A stretch of DNA of 16,522 nt from UBA4572 sp049965515 (lineage in GTDB: Bacteria > Nitrospirota > Leptospirillia > Leptospirillales > Leptospirillaceae). Shown here one piece after another: positions 1-7,039 of this stretch (within the stretch, counting starts at the first letter, position 1; each line of letters begins with the position of its first letter). Made by a program: the position numbers and the translations under genes. The DNA is taken from positions 1 to 16,522 of the forward strand of contig JBMFWG010000039.1 in assembly GCA_049965515.1 (NCBI GenBank), given 5' to 3'. The notes below the pieces were generated by a model that worked only from the letters and a program-made list of their open reading frames with translations, ran no database searches and was not told the origin of the DNA.

Positions 1-243
1 GAGGGGGATCTCGTCCCGGGAGCCCGGGTGGTCGTTGTCGAAGATGTTGTGACCACGGGAGCCTCAGGGATGAGGGCGGTGGATGTCTGCCGGGAGTCGG
101 GGTACGAGGTTCTCGAGGTGGTCGCTCTCGTGGATCGGGAAGAGGGGGGGCGGGATCGCTTTGCCCAGGCGGGGATCCCGTTTTTTTCCTTTTTTACCCT
201 TTCGGACTTCCTCGCTCATGACCGGGAGATCCGGTCGGTCTGA
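1..243 (+). CDS. pyrE: Orotate phosphoribosyltransferase, C-terminal fragment (cut by window edge)
   Basis: This is the last 80 codons of a gene that begins before the window, ending at a TGA at 241-243. Residues 10-22 of the fragment read VVVVEDVVTTGAS, the type I phosphoribosyltransferase PRPP-binding loop (hydrophobic run, ED, V/T-rich, TG-A/S). The following segment, an amphipathic helix and then VVALVDREEGG, is typical of PyrE, where the loop is followed by 'ALVDREQGG'-like sequence. PyrE transfers the phosphoribosyl group of PRPP to orotate in cytoplasmic pyrimidine synthesis. The active-site hood and N-terminal half lie outside the window, so the family call rests on the PRPP loop and the DREEGG segment. 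A generic PRTase is a less likely alternative. Confidence 0.85.
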   Translation, partial: EGDLVPGARVVVVEDVVTTGASGMRAVDVCRESGYEVLEVVALVDREEGGRDRFAQAGIPFFSFFTLSDFLAHDREIRSV

Positions 244-292
244 CAAAATTTCATCAGGCAAGGGAGAGTTTGTTTCGGTCTGATTTGAGGTG

Positions 293-321
293 TTGACCTC
301 TCATTTCTCCTGGGGTATAGT
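293..321 (+). promoter_or_regulatory. Sigma70-type promoter of the 44-aa membrane protein gene
   Basis: TTGACC at 293-298 is separated by exactly 17 bases from TATAGT at 316-321, both very close to the TTGACA/TATAAT consensus. Transcription would start near 328 and give a leader of about 65 bases before the ATG at 394. This is the best-matching sigma70 promoter I found in the window. It stands in the gap after pyrE, so the small gene is probably transcribed on its own and strongly. Confidence 0.7.
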
Positions 322-393
322 GTCCTTTGCCAATAAGTCCGATTTTTGGACCACAGAATCCGGAATCATCGAAACCTAGACGCGGGGGTTGCT

Positions 394-528
394 ATGCCTT
401 ACAAGATGGGTTCCTTCAATCCGACCGATGCCAACTATGCCAACATGACCCTGACGGTTGTCTTCATCGTCCTGACAGGAGCCGCTCTTCTGACGGCCTT
501 CACCATCATGAAGACCTTCGAAAAGTAA
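394..528 (+). CDS. 44-residue single-pass membrane protein of unknown function
   Basis: I do not recognise this protein. From the ATG at 394 it encodes 44 residues: a short polar N-terminus (MPYKMGSFNPTDANYANM), one hydrophobic segment at about residues 18-38 and a charged tail ending KTFEK. A G-rich stretch (GGGGG at 384-388) sits about five bases before the ATG. A TTG at 346 in the same frame would add 16 basic residues, but it lacks a ribosome site and would start close to the inferred transcript start. Support for a real gene is a near-consensus promoter at 293-321, a clean TM helix with plausible flanks, and hairpins after the stop. Its size and topology recall small accessory subunits of respiratory complexes (for example CcoQ-like or photosystem-type small subunits), but that is only an analogy. 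Confidence 0.6.
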   Translation: MPYKMGSFNPTDANYANMTLTVVFIVLTGAALLTAFTIMKTFEK

Positions 529-567
529 AAGGGGCTTTACCCCCTTCTGGTCTCCGGCCTCCGGAGA
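529..567 (+). terminator. Two consecutive hairpins after the microprotein gene (weak terminator)
   Basis: Directly after the TAA, AAGGGG (529-534) can pair with CCCCTT (541-546). A second hairpin is formed by TCTCCGG (551-557) and CCGGAGA (561-567) around a three-base loop. Neither is followed by a proper T-run, so Rho-independent termination is uncertain. They may instead protect the 3' end of the transcript. Confidence 0.35.
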
Positions 568-610
568 TCGGAGGGATGAATGTTCCGGGTTTTCCCGGGT
601 AGCGTCACCA

Positions 611-639
611 TTGGCATTATTTATTCTGATGCATACATT
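611..639 (+). promoter_or_regulatory. Candidate sigma70 promoter for the penicillin-binding protein gene
   Basis: TTGGCA at 611-616 matches five of six consensus bases. It is separated by 17 bases from TACATT at 634-639, which matches four of six. The local sequence is AT-rich compared with its surroundings. Transcription would start near 646 and leave a leader of about 90 bases before the TTG start at 736. Confidence 0.45.
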
Positions 640-643
640 CCTG

Positions 644-706
644 AGGGCGGGGTTCTCCCTGATCCGGGCCGGAAACGGTCGGGTCCGGGCCTCCCGCCTT
701 TTTTTT
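644..706 (+). terminator. GC-rich stem followed by T8 in the leader of the PBP gene (terminator or attenuator-like)
   Basis: Positions 644-652 (AGGGCGGGG) pair with 692-700 (TCCCGCCTT), giving six G-C pairs plus wobble and A-T pairs, and the pairing runs into a T8 tract at 699-706. Inside the loop, GGCCG (667-671) and CGGTC (676-680) form a second stem capped by a GAAA tetraloop. This has the form of an intrinsic terminator. It lies downstream of the candidate promoter at 611-639, so it would either end upstream transcription or condition read-through into the PBP gene. Confidence 0.4.
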
Positions 707-735
707 CCCTGCACTCCTGAACAGTTCGGGAAGCC

Positions 736-3096
736 TTGAAAAAATTCCTGCTCTACTCTCTTGTCATTCTCCTGATCCTCGGAGGGGCCTCCGGGGTGGC
801 GGGGTACTTTGCCTACAAGAAAATTGTCGCGGGAATTCCTTCTGTCGAATTTCTTCGCCATTACGTCCCTTTCACGACCTCCCACATCTATGACCGGAAT
901 GGGCAGAAGATCGGCTCCTTCTACAAGGAGCGTCGCGAGTATCTTCCCCTGGGGCGAATTCCGCCGCTGATTGTGCACAGCATCCTGGCCGTGGAGGACG
1001 AACACTTCTACGAACATGGGGCCCTGGCGTACGGCTCGATCATCCGGGCGGCCCTCTCCGATGCCCTGGCCGGGTACCTTCGTGAAGGGGCGAGTACCAT
1101 CACCCAGCAGCTGGCGCGAAACATCTTCCTGACTCACCGGAAGACCTTTATCCGGAAGATTCGCGAGGCCCTTCTCTCCTATCGCATTGAAAAGGTTTTG
1201 ACCAAAGACGAGATCCTCGAGCTCTATCTGAATCAGATCTATCTCGGAGAGGGTGCGTATGGGGTGGCGGCGGCTGCCCATACCTACTTCGGGAAGGACC
1301 TTGCCGACCTGACCCTCCCGGAGGCCGCCATGATTGCCGGCATGATCCGCTCGCCGATCGAGTTTTCTCCGCTGCTTCATCCCGAGGCGGCGAAAAGACG
1401 GCAGCTGGTCGTTCTTCAGCGGATGGTCCAGGTCCATTACATTACGCCCGAGGAAAAGGCAAAGGCCTATGCCGCCCCCCTCGAAATCGTTCCCCCCTCC
1501 CATTCCGCCAGCCCCAGCGCCTATTTTCTGGAGTATGTCCGCCAGAAGCTCGAACGTGAGATGCCAGCGAAAAAGCTCTTCGGTGGAGGACTCCGGATTT
1601 TCACGACCCTAGATCTCCGGATCCAGCTTGCCGCCAATCAGGCCCTTCGCAAGGGGCTTCGGGCTATCGACAGGCGTCAGGGTTTCCGAGGGGCCATTCG
1701 GATCCTCAAGCCCAAGGACCTTGTGGCCCTCAGGAAAAAGACGATTCCGGTGCCCTCGGACCACGACCTTGAGGAGATTATCGGCAAGCGCGTCGATGCC
1801 ACGGTTCTTTACGTCTCCTCCAAGGAGGCAAGGCTTTCCGTCGACGAGCATCTCGGACGCATGACCCTTGACCATGCCCAGTGGGGCAAGACCATTCTCA
1901 CGCGACCGGAGATCAGCCGGGGACGAAAGGTCCTCAATCCCTTTTCCCTCGACAGGATCCTGAAGCCAGGGTATGTCATCCGGGTCCATGTCCTCTCCTC
2001 TCTCCGCGAGAAAAATGGGTGGATCTTCGAGGCTTCCCTCGACCAGGTGCCTCTCGTCCAGGGCGCCGTGGTGGCTCTCGACCCCAAGACGGGAGGGATT
2101 CTCGCAATGGCAGGGGGATATAGCTTCGCCCGGAGCAAGTTCAACCGGGCGGTTCAGGCCCTGAGACAGCCGGGATCGGCCTTCAAGGTGATCGATTACG
2201 GTGCGGCCCTCGAGAAGGGGTATGCCCCGGGGTCGATCCTGAATGACTCTCCCCTGGTCTTTTTCGATCGGGTTCATCATCGCGTCTGGCGTCCCAAGGA
2301 TTTTGAGTCGGGATTTCTTGGCCCCGTTCCTATGCGAAAGGCTCTGGCCGAGTCGATCAACCTGGCGACGATCCGGCTCGTTCGCCGTGTGGGAGTGGGG
2401 TCGGTGATCAACTTTGCCCGACGGCTTGGGATTACAACACCCCTTCCCCACGACCTGACCCTGGCGCTCGGATCTGCGACCGTCAAGCCGATCGAGATGA
2501 CCGGAGCCTATTCCGTCTTCGCCAACGGGGGTGTCCGGGAGAAGATCCATTCGGTCGATCGGGTCTTTGATAGCCGAAAAACCACCATTTACAGCTTTAC
2601 GCCCGCTCCCCAGCTTGTCTATGATCCGGCTTACAGCTACCTGATGGTCTCCATGATGGAAAGTGTGATCCGGGAAGGAACCGGGCGGGATGCGCTCTCC
2701 CTGGGAGTTCTTTTGGCAGGAAAGACAGGGACGACAAATGATTTCAAGGATGCCTGGTTCATCGGTTTCTCCCCGGACCTCGCTGTCGGGGTCTATACGG
2801 GAATGGACGACCATCGCTCCATGGGGCGGGGAGAGTACGGGGCCAAGGCGGCCCTTCCCATCTGGATGGATGTCATGAAGGTCTCCCTACCGTTCTTTCC
2901 GGGGAACCATGTCTTCAAGATTCCCGATGATATCGTCGACGTCAGGATCGATCCGGAGACGGGGCTCAGGGTTCCTCTCACGGCACAAAAATTTGTTGTC
3001 GAAGAATATAAGAAGGGATCGGAACCCCCGGCGGAGTCGGCCACGGGATCTCCCCTCCCCGATGCAGGGCTCTATAACCTCGACGGGGCTCCCTGA
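736..3096 (+). CDS. mrcA: Class A penicillin-binding protein (PBP1A type): glycosyltransferase/transpeptidase
   Basis: This bifunctional inner-membrane enzyme polymerises lipid II and cross-links peptidoglycan. The 786-residue protein has an N-terminal membrane anchor (about residues 4-27). The GT51 domain shows the catalytic EDEHFYEHG (E87), GASTITQQ (118-125), a KIREALLSYRIE motif (141-152) and the LELYLNQIYLGEGAYG block from 161. An OB-like insert lies at about 310-430 and contains GRMTLDHAQW. The transpeptidase domain has all three motifs: SAFK with S481 and K484, SIN at 540-542, and KTGT from K663. Length is normal for PBP1A. The start is a TTG with GGGAAG only two bases upstream. An in-frame TGA at 718 rules out any longer form. 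A candidate promoter and a terminator-like leader precede it. The symbol is by family; ponA would be equivalent. Confidence 0.93.
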   Translation: MKKFLLYSLVILLILGGASGVAGYFAYKKIVAGIPSVEFLRHYVPFTTSHIYDRNGQKIGSFYKERREYLPLGRIPPLIVHSILAVEDEHFYEHGALAYGSIIRAALSDALAGYLREGASTITQQLARNIFLTHRKTFIRKIREALLSYRIEKVLTKDEILELYLNQIYLGEGAYGVAAAAHTYFGKDLADLTLPEAAMIAGMIRSPIEFSPLLHPEAAKRRQLVVLQRMVQVHYITPEEKAKAYAAPLEIVPPSHSASPSAYFLEYVRQKLEREMPAKKLFGGGLRIFTTLDLRIQLAANQALRKGLRAIDRRQGFRGAIRILKPKDLVALRKKTIPVPSDHDLEEIIGKRVDATVLYVSSKEARLSVDEHLGRMTLDHAQWGKTILTRPEISRGRKVLNPFSLDRILKPGYVIRVHVLSSLREKNGWIFEASLDQVPLVQGAVVALDPKTGGILAMAGGYSFARSKFNRAVQALRQPGSAFKVIDYGAALEKGYAPGSILNDSPLVFFDRVHHRVWRPKDFESGFLGPVPMRKALAESINLATIRLVRRVGVGSVINFARRLGITTPLPHDLTLALGSATVKPIEMTGAYSVFANGGVREKIHSVDRVFDSRKTTIYSFTPAPQLVYDPAYSYLMVSMMESVIREGTGRDALSLGVLLAGKTGTTNDFKDAWFIGFSPDLAVGVYTGMDDHRSMGRGEYGAKAALPIWMDVMKVSLPFFPGNHVFKIPDDIVDVRIDPETGLRVPLTAQKFVVEEYKKGSEPPAESATGSPLPDAGLYNLDGAP

Positions 3097-3317
3097 CCTC
3101 CTGAAATTCTCCCTCTTTGACGTTTTCCTTGCCCAAGTTCCATGTGCGCCGTGCCCCCTGCATCGACGGATCCCTCCCGCCTCCTTGGACGCCTCGCGTT
3201 TTTTGGGGGAAGACTGTATGATTTTTCTGTATGGGAATGGGTTTGGAAAGGGGAGAGCTCTGGGCATTTCCCGATCGGGAGGGCCAGGAGGACAAGGCCG
3301 GAAGGGGAAAGGAAGAA

Positions 3318-3809
3318 ATGATGGGAGAGGGAAAGAAATCGGAGACGGGAGAAAAAAGTCGAGGAGAAGGTGAATCCGGAGAGCTGATCCGGGAGATTTT
3401 TCGGCTTTTTCGCGAAAGCGATCGTCGCCTCGAGAGGATCGAGGCGACGATCCACGAAGTCGACGAGAGAAATCGCCGGGCATACGAGAGCCTCGCGGGA
3501 TGCCTCAAGCCCGACCGGAAAGAGTGGACCCTTATTGCCGGAGGCGCTGCAGTGGTGGCCGTTCTCCTGGCGGTCCTTTTTGTGGCCCTTCCCCGCAAGG
3601 CCCCTTCCCCCTCCGGACCCTCCTCTTCCGGTCTGGCGCGCCCCGATCAGATGGGGGAAAAGGATCGTTATGTGTATTTCGTGGGCCGCTGGTATCTTGG
3701 CGTCAGGGATCGGATGTCGACCTCGGAGAGAAAGTTCCTCGAAAACTACCTGAAGCCCTTCGACAACATTGATGCCGATCTGAAGGCCCGAAAGGAAGCC
3801 GGCCTTTAG
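3318..3809 (+). CDS. Hypothetical membrane protein with coiled-coil N-terminus and one TM helix
   Basis: I do not recognise this protein. From the ATG at 3318 it has 163 residues: a Gly/Lys/Glu-rich start, a charged heptad-like helix at about 21-60 (RLFRESDRRLERIEATIH) that could be a coiled coil, one transmembrane segment at about 70-91, a Pro/Ser-rich linker and a polar C-terminal domain with two conserved-looking aromatic patches (YVYFVGRWYLG). The frame also opens at an ATG at 3231. I prefer 3318 because AAAGGAAG lies just before it and because residues encoded from 3231 look like translated G-rich leader. The cytoplasmic coiled coil and periplasmic tail suggest a structural or scaffold role, but nothing specific can be claimed. 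It is separate from the upstream PBP gene and converges on the cytochrome operon. Confidence 0.65.
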   Translation: MMGEGKKSETGEKSRGEGESGELIREIFRLFRESDRRLERIEATIHEVDERNRRAYESLAGCLKPDRKEWTLIAGGAAVVAVLLAVLFVALPRKAPSPSGPSSSGLARPDQMGEKDRYVYFVGRWYLGVRDRMSTSERKFLENYLKPFDNIDADLKARKEAGL

Positions 3810-3901
3810 ATTGCCCTAAGCGGAAACCGCGAGCCAGAATCCGGGAGGGGGGACCTGTCTCCCTTTCGGAGCACTCCACTGACAGACCGATTATCGGCCG
3901 G

Positions 3902-4729
3902 TTAGCGGGAGGGGGAGGAGGTCCGGGGGTCCTGGGGACGGGAGTGGCTGTCGACGTAGGCGGCAACATCCCAGGCCTGTTGGTCTGACAGGCTCTTTCC
4001 CTTGGAGAGGGGCATGTTCATCCGGAGAAAGCCCGCCAGCTCCCGCACATTGGAAAACCCGGCTCCCTTGTTGTAGGAATGGGGTCCCCAGACGGGAGGA
4101 AAGGCGACCTGGCCGAGATCGGCCTGGGTGCCCTGGCCGTCAAGTCCATGGCAGAGGGCGCAGCGTGCTTCGAAGAGGACCTTTCCTCTCTGGATGCTGG
4201 GGGTCTTGTCGGGCTTGGGAAGGCGAACGATTCCCTGTCCCTTGAGGTAGAGTCCGATGGGCGCCCCCCGGGAGACCCAGTAGGCATAGGCGATGATGGC
4301 CTTCATGGTTTCGCTGTCCACGGAGGGAGGGGTACCGTTCAGGGAAAAGCGGAAGCAGCCCTGGATCCGTTCTTCGAGGGTGTTGACCTTGTGGTTCTTT
4401 GCCCGGTAGCGGGGATAGGTCCCGAAGGCTCCCCAGAGCGGGGCACTATAGGGTTTGATTCCCCGGTCGAGATGGCAGGATTCGCAGGTCAGATCGTTTC
4501 CCACATATTTTTTGGCATAGAGGTTGGTGTGGATGAAGATGAGCTCTCCCTTGCGGATCAGTCGGCCCAGTGGGCCGTCAGGAAGAGTTCCTTCTGCCGG
4601 GGGGGCAAAGAACTGAAAATTCTTGTTTCCTGATGCCAGGGCCGGAGAAACTGTTGCCGGAAGAAGCAGGGACAGAAGAAGAACGGGAGCCATTCGGAGC
4701 CATTTCGGGGACATCGGGCCGATTTTCAT
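3902..4729 (-). CDS. tsdA: TsdA-like diheme cytochrome c (putative thiosulfate dehydrogenase/tetrathionate reductase)
   Basis: This is a 275-residue exported protein with a Sec-type signal peptide (hydrophobic 11-28, cleavage near ALA-SG). It has two c-type heme sites, CESCH (82-86) and CALCH (190-194). Between them is the block RIQGCFRFSLNG (121-132) with Cys125. As I recall, TsdA proteins carry a 'RI..C..RSMNG' block whose Cys is the unusual axial ligand of the active-site heme. Met239 in NMP lies 45 residues after His194, the spacing I recall for the second-heme Met of Allochromatium TsdA. The family couples 2 thiosulfate to tetrathionate in the periplasm. The ATG at 4729 follows TAAGGAGGT, whose TAA is the stop codon of the upstream diheme cytochrome gene, so the two are translationally linked. 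Which direction the reaction runs, or whether the substrate is something else, cannot be told. A general diheme cytochrome is the alternative. Confidence 0.75.
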   Translation of the reverse strand: MKIGPMSPKWLRMAPVLLLSLLLPATVSPALASGNKNFQFFAPPAEGTLPDGPLGRLIRKGELIFIHTNLYAKKYVGNDLTCESCHLDRGIKPYSAPLWGAFGTYPRYRAKNHKVNTLEERIQGCFRFSLNGTPPSVDSETMKAIIAYAYWVSRGAPIGLYLKGQGIVRLPKPDKTPSIQRGKVLFEARCALCHGLDGQGTQADLGQVAFPPVWGPHSYNKGAGFSNVRELAGFLRMNMPLSKGKSLSDQQAWDVAAYVDSHSRPQDPRTSSPSR

Positions 4730-4744
4730 GGACGCTTGACCTCC

Positions 4745-5557
4745 TTACTGTTCGGGTTTTTCCGGGATCAGCCGGAGTCGTTTCGGGGAATTCTTCTCGG
4801 GGATTTTCCCATAGTCGGGTGGGGTGAGGCTGGCGAAGTACTGGGCCACGGCCTTGATCTCCCTGTTCTTGAGCTTCGACGCGATCCCCCGCATGAGCCC
4901 TTCAGGATCGTCCTTTCTGTCGACGACGGCGAAGCTCTTGATCTGCTGCATCAGATAGGTCTTGCTCTGGCCGGCAATATAGGGAAAGTTGGGAGGAATG
5001 CCTCGACCATCTTCGCCATGGCAGAGAATGCAGGCCGGGATGTTCCTGTCCCATAGCCCCCGCCGGGCAATGCGCCGGCCAAGGGGCTGGAGAGATGGAT
5101 CGAACTCCGAGGGATCGTGGAGTTTGGGCGTGCGGACGGTCGAGTAGTAAAGGGCCACCGCACGAATGTCGCTTTTGGAAAAGTTTCTCACGACCCGGCT
5201 CATAAAGGGAGAGAAGCGGGTCCCCTTCTGCACCCCCCGAATTTCCCGGTAGATGTAGGTGGCGGTTTGTCCGGCGATCCGGGGAATCCCGACCGAGGGC
5301 ATTCCTCCGCCATTGATCCGGTGGCACTCCGCACAGGCGGTCGATCCGGGAAACCCGTTTCCCTTCATTGCGATAAGATGGCCCAAAGCGATCTCGGCCT
5401 CCTGGTTCACATCGGCTTCGGCCCGGGAGAGAGCCACCGGGAGAACTATGAACAGAAACAGGGGGATAAGAAGATAGGCCCTTCCCCTTCGAAAAAGATG
5501 GGGTCTCTTTCGGGAAAGAAAACGTCTCCGGAGGAATCTGTGGAGTAAAGGGGCCAT
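4745..5557 (-). CDS. tsdB: Diheme cytochrome c4-like protein (putative TsdB electron acceptor)
   Basis: This 270-residue exported protein has a long Arg-rich N-terminus, a hydrophobic segment at about 28-44 and probable cleavage after SRA. It contains two tandem cytochrome c4/c553-type domains. Domain 1 has CAECH (75-79), an HRINGGGMPSVGIPRIAGQ core and ligand Met119 in SPFMS. Domain 2 has CILCH (176-180), GIPPNFPYIAGQ and Met222 in GLMRGIA. The duplicated 'P.IAGQ...Y' motif is characteristic of the c4 family. Such proteins shuttle electrons in the periplasm, often to terminal oxidases. The gene immediately precedes the TsdA-like gene with only 15 bases between stop and start, matching the known tsdB-tsdA order, where the c4-type TsdB accepts electrons from TsdA. 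AGGAAG lies about eight bases before the ATG. The protein family is sure; the TsdB role is inferred from context. Confidence 0.8.
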   Translation of the reverse strand: MAPLLHRFLRRRFLSRKRPHLFRRGRAYLLIPLFLFIVLPVALSRAEADVNQEAEIALGHLIAMKGNGFPGSTACAECHRINGGGMPSVGIPRIAGQTATYIYREIRGVQKGTRFSPFMSRVVRNFSKSDIRAVALYYSTVRTPKLHDPSEFDPSLQPLGRRIARRGLWDRNIPACILCHGEDGRGIPPNFPYIAGQSKTYLMQQIKSFAVVDRKDDPEGLMRGIASKLKNREIKAVAQYFASLTPPDYGKIPEKNSPKRLRLIPEKPEQ

Positions 5558-5624
5558 CGGGAATCTTCCTAGTCACAGATTGTTACGGGCGTTTGGGGCG
5601 GGGCTCCCGACCCGCTTGCCTCTC

Positions 5625-5653
5625 ATTATCGAATCTCTTGCGAAACTCTGCAA
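5625..5653 (-). promoter_or_regulatory. Candidate promoter of the diheme cytochrome operon
   Basis: Read on the minus strand, TTGCAG (5653-5648) is followed after 17 bases by GATAAT (5630-5625). The -10 matches five of six consensus bases and the -35 three of six. The leader to the ATG at 5557 would be about 60 bases. The weak -35 would fit an activator-dependent promoter. Confidence 0.4.
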
Positions 5654-5727
5654 GGCGGGGGAGCTCTTTTTCAGCGGGGACCTCCCGTGCCGGCGCCGCT
5701 TTGGAGCGATCCGGGAGAGAGGGCGTC

Positions 5728-5756
5728 TTGAACGCCATGAAAAAAATCCGCATAAT
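5728..5756 (+). promoter_or_regulatory. Candidate sigma70 promoter of the gap-pgk-tpiA operon
   Basis: TTGAAC at 5728-5733, then exactly 17 bases, then CATAAT at 5751-5756. The -10 matches five of six and the -35 four of six consensus bases. The leader to the gap ATG at 5937 would be about 175 bases, long enough for post-transcriptional control, although I see no known riboswitch in it. Confidence 0.45.
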
Positions 5757-5936
5757 CTGATCGTGTTCCCCCCGATTCGCCTTCCTTTACCGTTCGAACG
5801 ATATCTGACAGGCGACCTTTCAGACAAGTCTTTGTTATGTTGAGGAATTTTTAGATCGGGGCCCTCGGGTGATCGGGAGATGGACCGGGCGGCCCATTGT
5901 CTGACGACAACAATTTTTGCGGAAAATAGGTGATCG

Positions 5937-6962
5937 ATGGCTGTACGTATAGGAATCAACGGCTTTGGACGGATCGGGCGTCTGACCTTCCGGGCCATGC
6001 TGGAAAAGGCTCCCACCTGTCGTCTTGGAGAGATCGAGGTCGTGGCGGTCAATGACCTGACTGACACTGACCATCTGGCCCACCTCCTGAAATACGACTC
6101 GGTTCACGGGGCCCTGAAGCATGTCGTTACCGTCGAGAAAGACCACATTTCGGTCGATGGCAAGCCGATCCGGGTCTATGCGGAAAACCATCCCTCGAAG
6201 ATTCCCTGGGAGGAGATGGGTGTGGATCTGGTGATCGAGTCGACCGGCCGTTTCGAAGACCGGGAGAGTGCCTCGTCCCATCTCAAGAAGGGTGTGCGAA
6301 AGGTCCTGATCACGGCTCCTGCCTCCGGGGCAGACTGTACCCTGGTCATGGGAGTCAATGAAACGCTCTTCGATCCCGCCAAGCATACGATCATCTCCAA
6401 TGCCTCCTGTACCTCGAACTGTCTGGCCCCGGTGGTCAAGGTCCTTCACGAGGCCTTCGGCATTGAGCGCGGCTTCATGACCACTGTTCACTCCTATACC
6501 AACGACCAGCGGCTTCTCGATCTTCCCCACAAGGATCTTCGCCGGGCCCGGGCGGCCGGGGTCTCGATGATTCCGACCACCACAGGGGCGGCCAAGGCCA
6601 TTGGACTTGTCATTCCTGAAATGGAAGGCCGTCTCGACGGAACCTCCGTGCGGGTTCCGACCCCGGATGTCTCCCTCAATGATCTGACTCTGGAGGTTCG
6701 GGTCCCCACAACGGTCGCCGATGTGAACCGGGTGCTCGAGGAGGCGGCCAACGGTCCCCTCAAGGGGATCCTGGCCTACACGAACCTCCCCCTGGTCTCC
6801 ATCGACTACCGGGGCAATCCCCATTCGGCCATCGTCGACGGACTGTCGACCCGGGTTGTCCGGGAGAGGATGGTCAAGACCCTGGCCTGGTATGACAACG
6901 AGTGGGGCTATTCCTGCCGCGTGGCGGACCTTGTGACCTATCTTTGTAACCACTTCTCCTGA
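5937..6962 (+). CDS. gap: Glyceraldehyde-3-phosphate dehydrogenase, type I
   Basis: This cytoplasmic enzyme interconverts glyceraldehyde 3-phosphate and 1,3-bisphosphoglycerate with NAD(P). The 341-residue protein is full length. The Rossmann motif INGFGRIGR lies at 7-15 and the cofactor-binding end of strand two is VAVND (N39, D40), where Asp favours NAD. The catalytic block SNASCTSNC has Cys158, with His185 in TTVHSYT. The phosphate-site segment HKDLRRARAA and the C-terminal WYDNEWGY are present. The DLPHKDLRRARAA form is common in gap genes linked to pgk. The ATG at 5937 follows TAGGTGA. The gene opens a gap-pgk-tpiA cluster and probably uses the promoter at 5728-5756. Confidence 0.97.
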   Translation: MAVRIGINGFGRIGRLTFRAMLEKAPTCRLGEIEVVAVNDLTDTDHLAHLLKYDSVHGALKHVVTVEKDHISVDGKPIRVYAENHPSKIPWEEMGVDLVIESTGRFEDRESASSHLKKGVRKVLITAPASGADCTLVMGVNETLFDPAKHTIISNASCTSNCLAPVVKVLHEAFGIERGFMTTVHSYTNDQRLLDLPHKDLRRARAAGVSMIPTTTGAAKAIGLVIPEMEGRLDGTSVRVPTPDVSLNDLTLEVRVPTTVADVNRVLEEAANGPLKGILAYTNLPLVSIDYRGNPHSAIVDGLSTRVVRERMVKTLAWYDNEWGYSCRVADLVTYLCNHFS

Positions 6963-7003
6963 CCCAGGCGCGGGGGATGTTCCGGCTCCCCGCCCGAGAG
7001 GGA

Positions 7004-7023
7004 GGTCGTGTCCGGACAAGACC
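7004..7023. repeat. 20-bp near-perfect palindrome between gap and pgk
   Basis: A central ten-base perfect palindrome, TGTCCGGACA (7009-7018), is flanked by GGTC (7004-7007) and GACC (7020-7023). One mismatched pair separates the arms from the core. It lies eight bases before the pgk ribosome site at 7031. It could be an operator dyad or a short mRNA hairpin affecting pgk translation. Confidence 0.4.
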
Positions 7024-7039
7024 GAAAAATGGAGGTGCG

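Larger units (their letters stand above)
5558..5936. other. Divergent intergenic region between the cytochrome operon and gap
   Basis: This 379-base gap separates the leftward cytochrome operon from the rightward gap gene. It holds one candidate promoter on each strand (listed separately). The open frame at 5580-5843 has no ribosome site and Arg/Pro-rich, low-complexity content, so I do not call it a gene. I see no RNA gene or repeat in it. Confidence 0.5.

Noticed and set aside
235..283. Direct repeat TCGGTCTGA at 235-243 and 275-283
   Set aside because: Only nine bases, two copies, one including the pyrE stop codon. This is likely chance.
376..1503. Minus-strand open frame of 375 codons opposite the microprotein and PBP genes
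   Set aside because: It is antisense to a clear PBP coding frame, its product is Arg/Gly/Asp-rich without any recognisable domain, and it is explained by GC-rich third positions.
1609..2814. Minus-strand open frame of 401 codons inside the PBP gene
   Set aside because: It lies antisense to the transpeptidase domain, which carries all its motifs on the plus strand. The antisense product has no domain-like features.
5580..5843. 87-codon plus-strand frame between the cytochrome operon and gap
   Set aside because: No ribosome site, Arg/Pro/Leu-rich composition, and it spans both the candidate cytochrome-operon promoter (minus) and the gap promoter.
5835..7019. Minus-strand open frame of 394 codons over gap
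   Set aside because: It is antisense to an unmistakable GAPDH. The product is Gly/Asp/His-rich shadow sequence.
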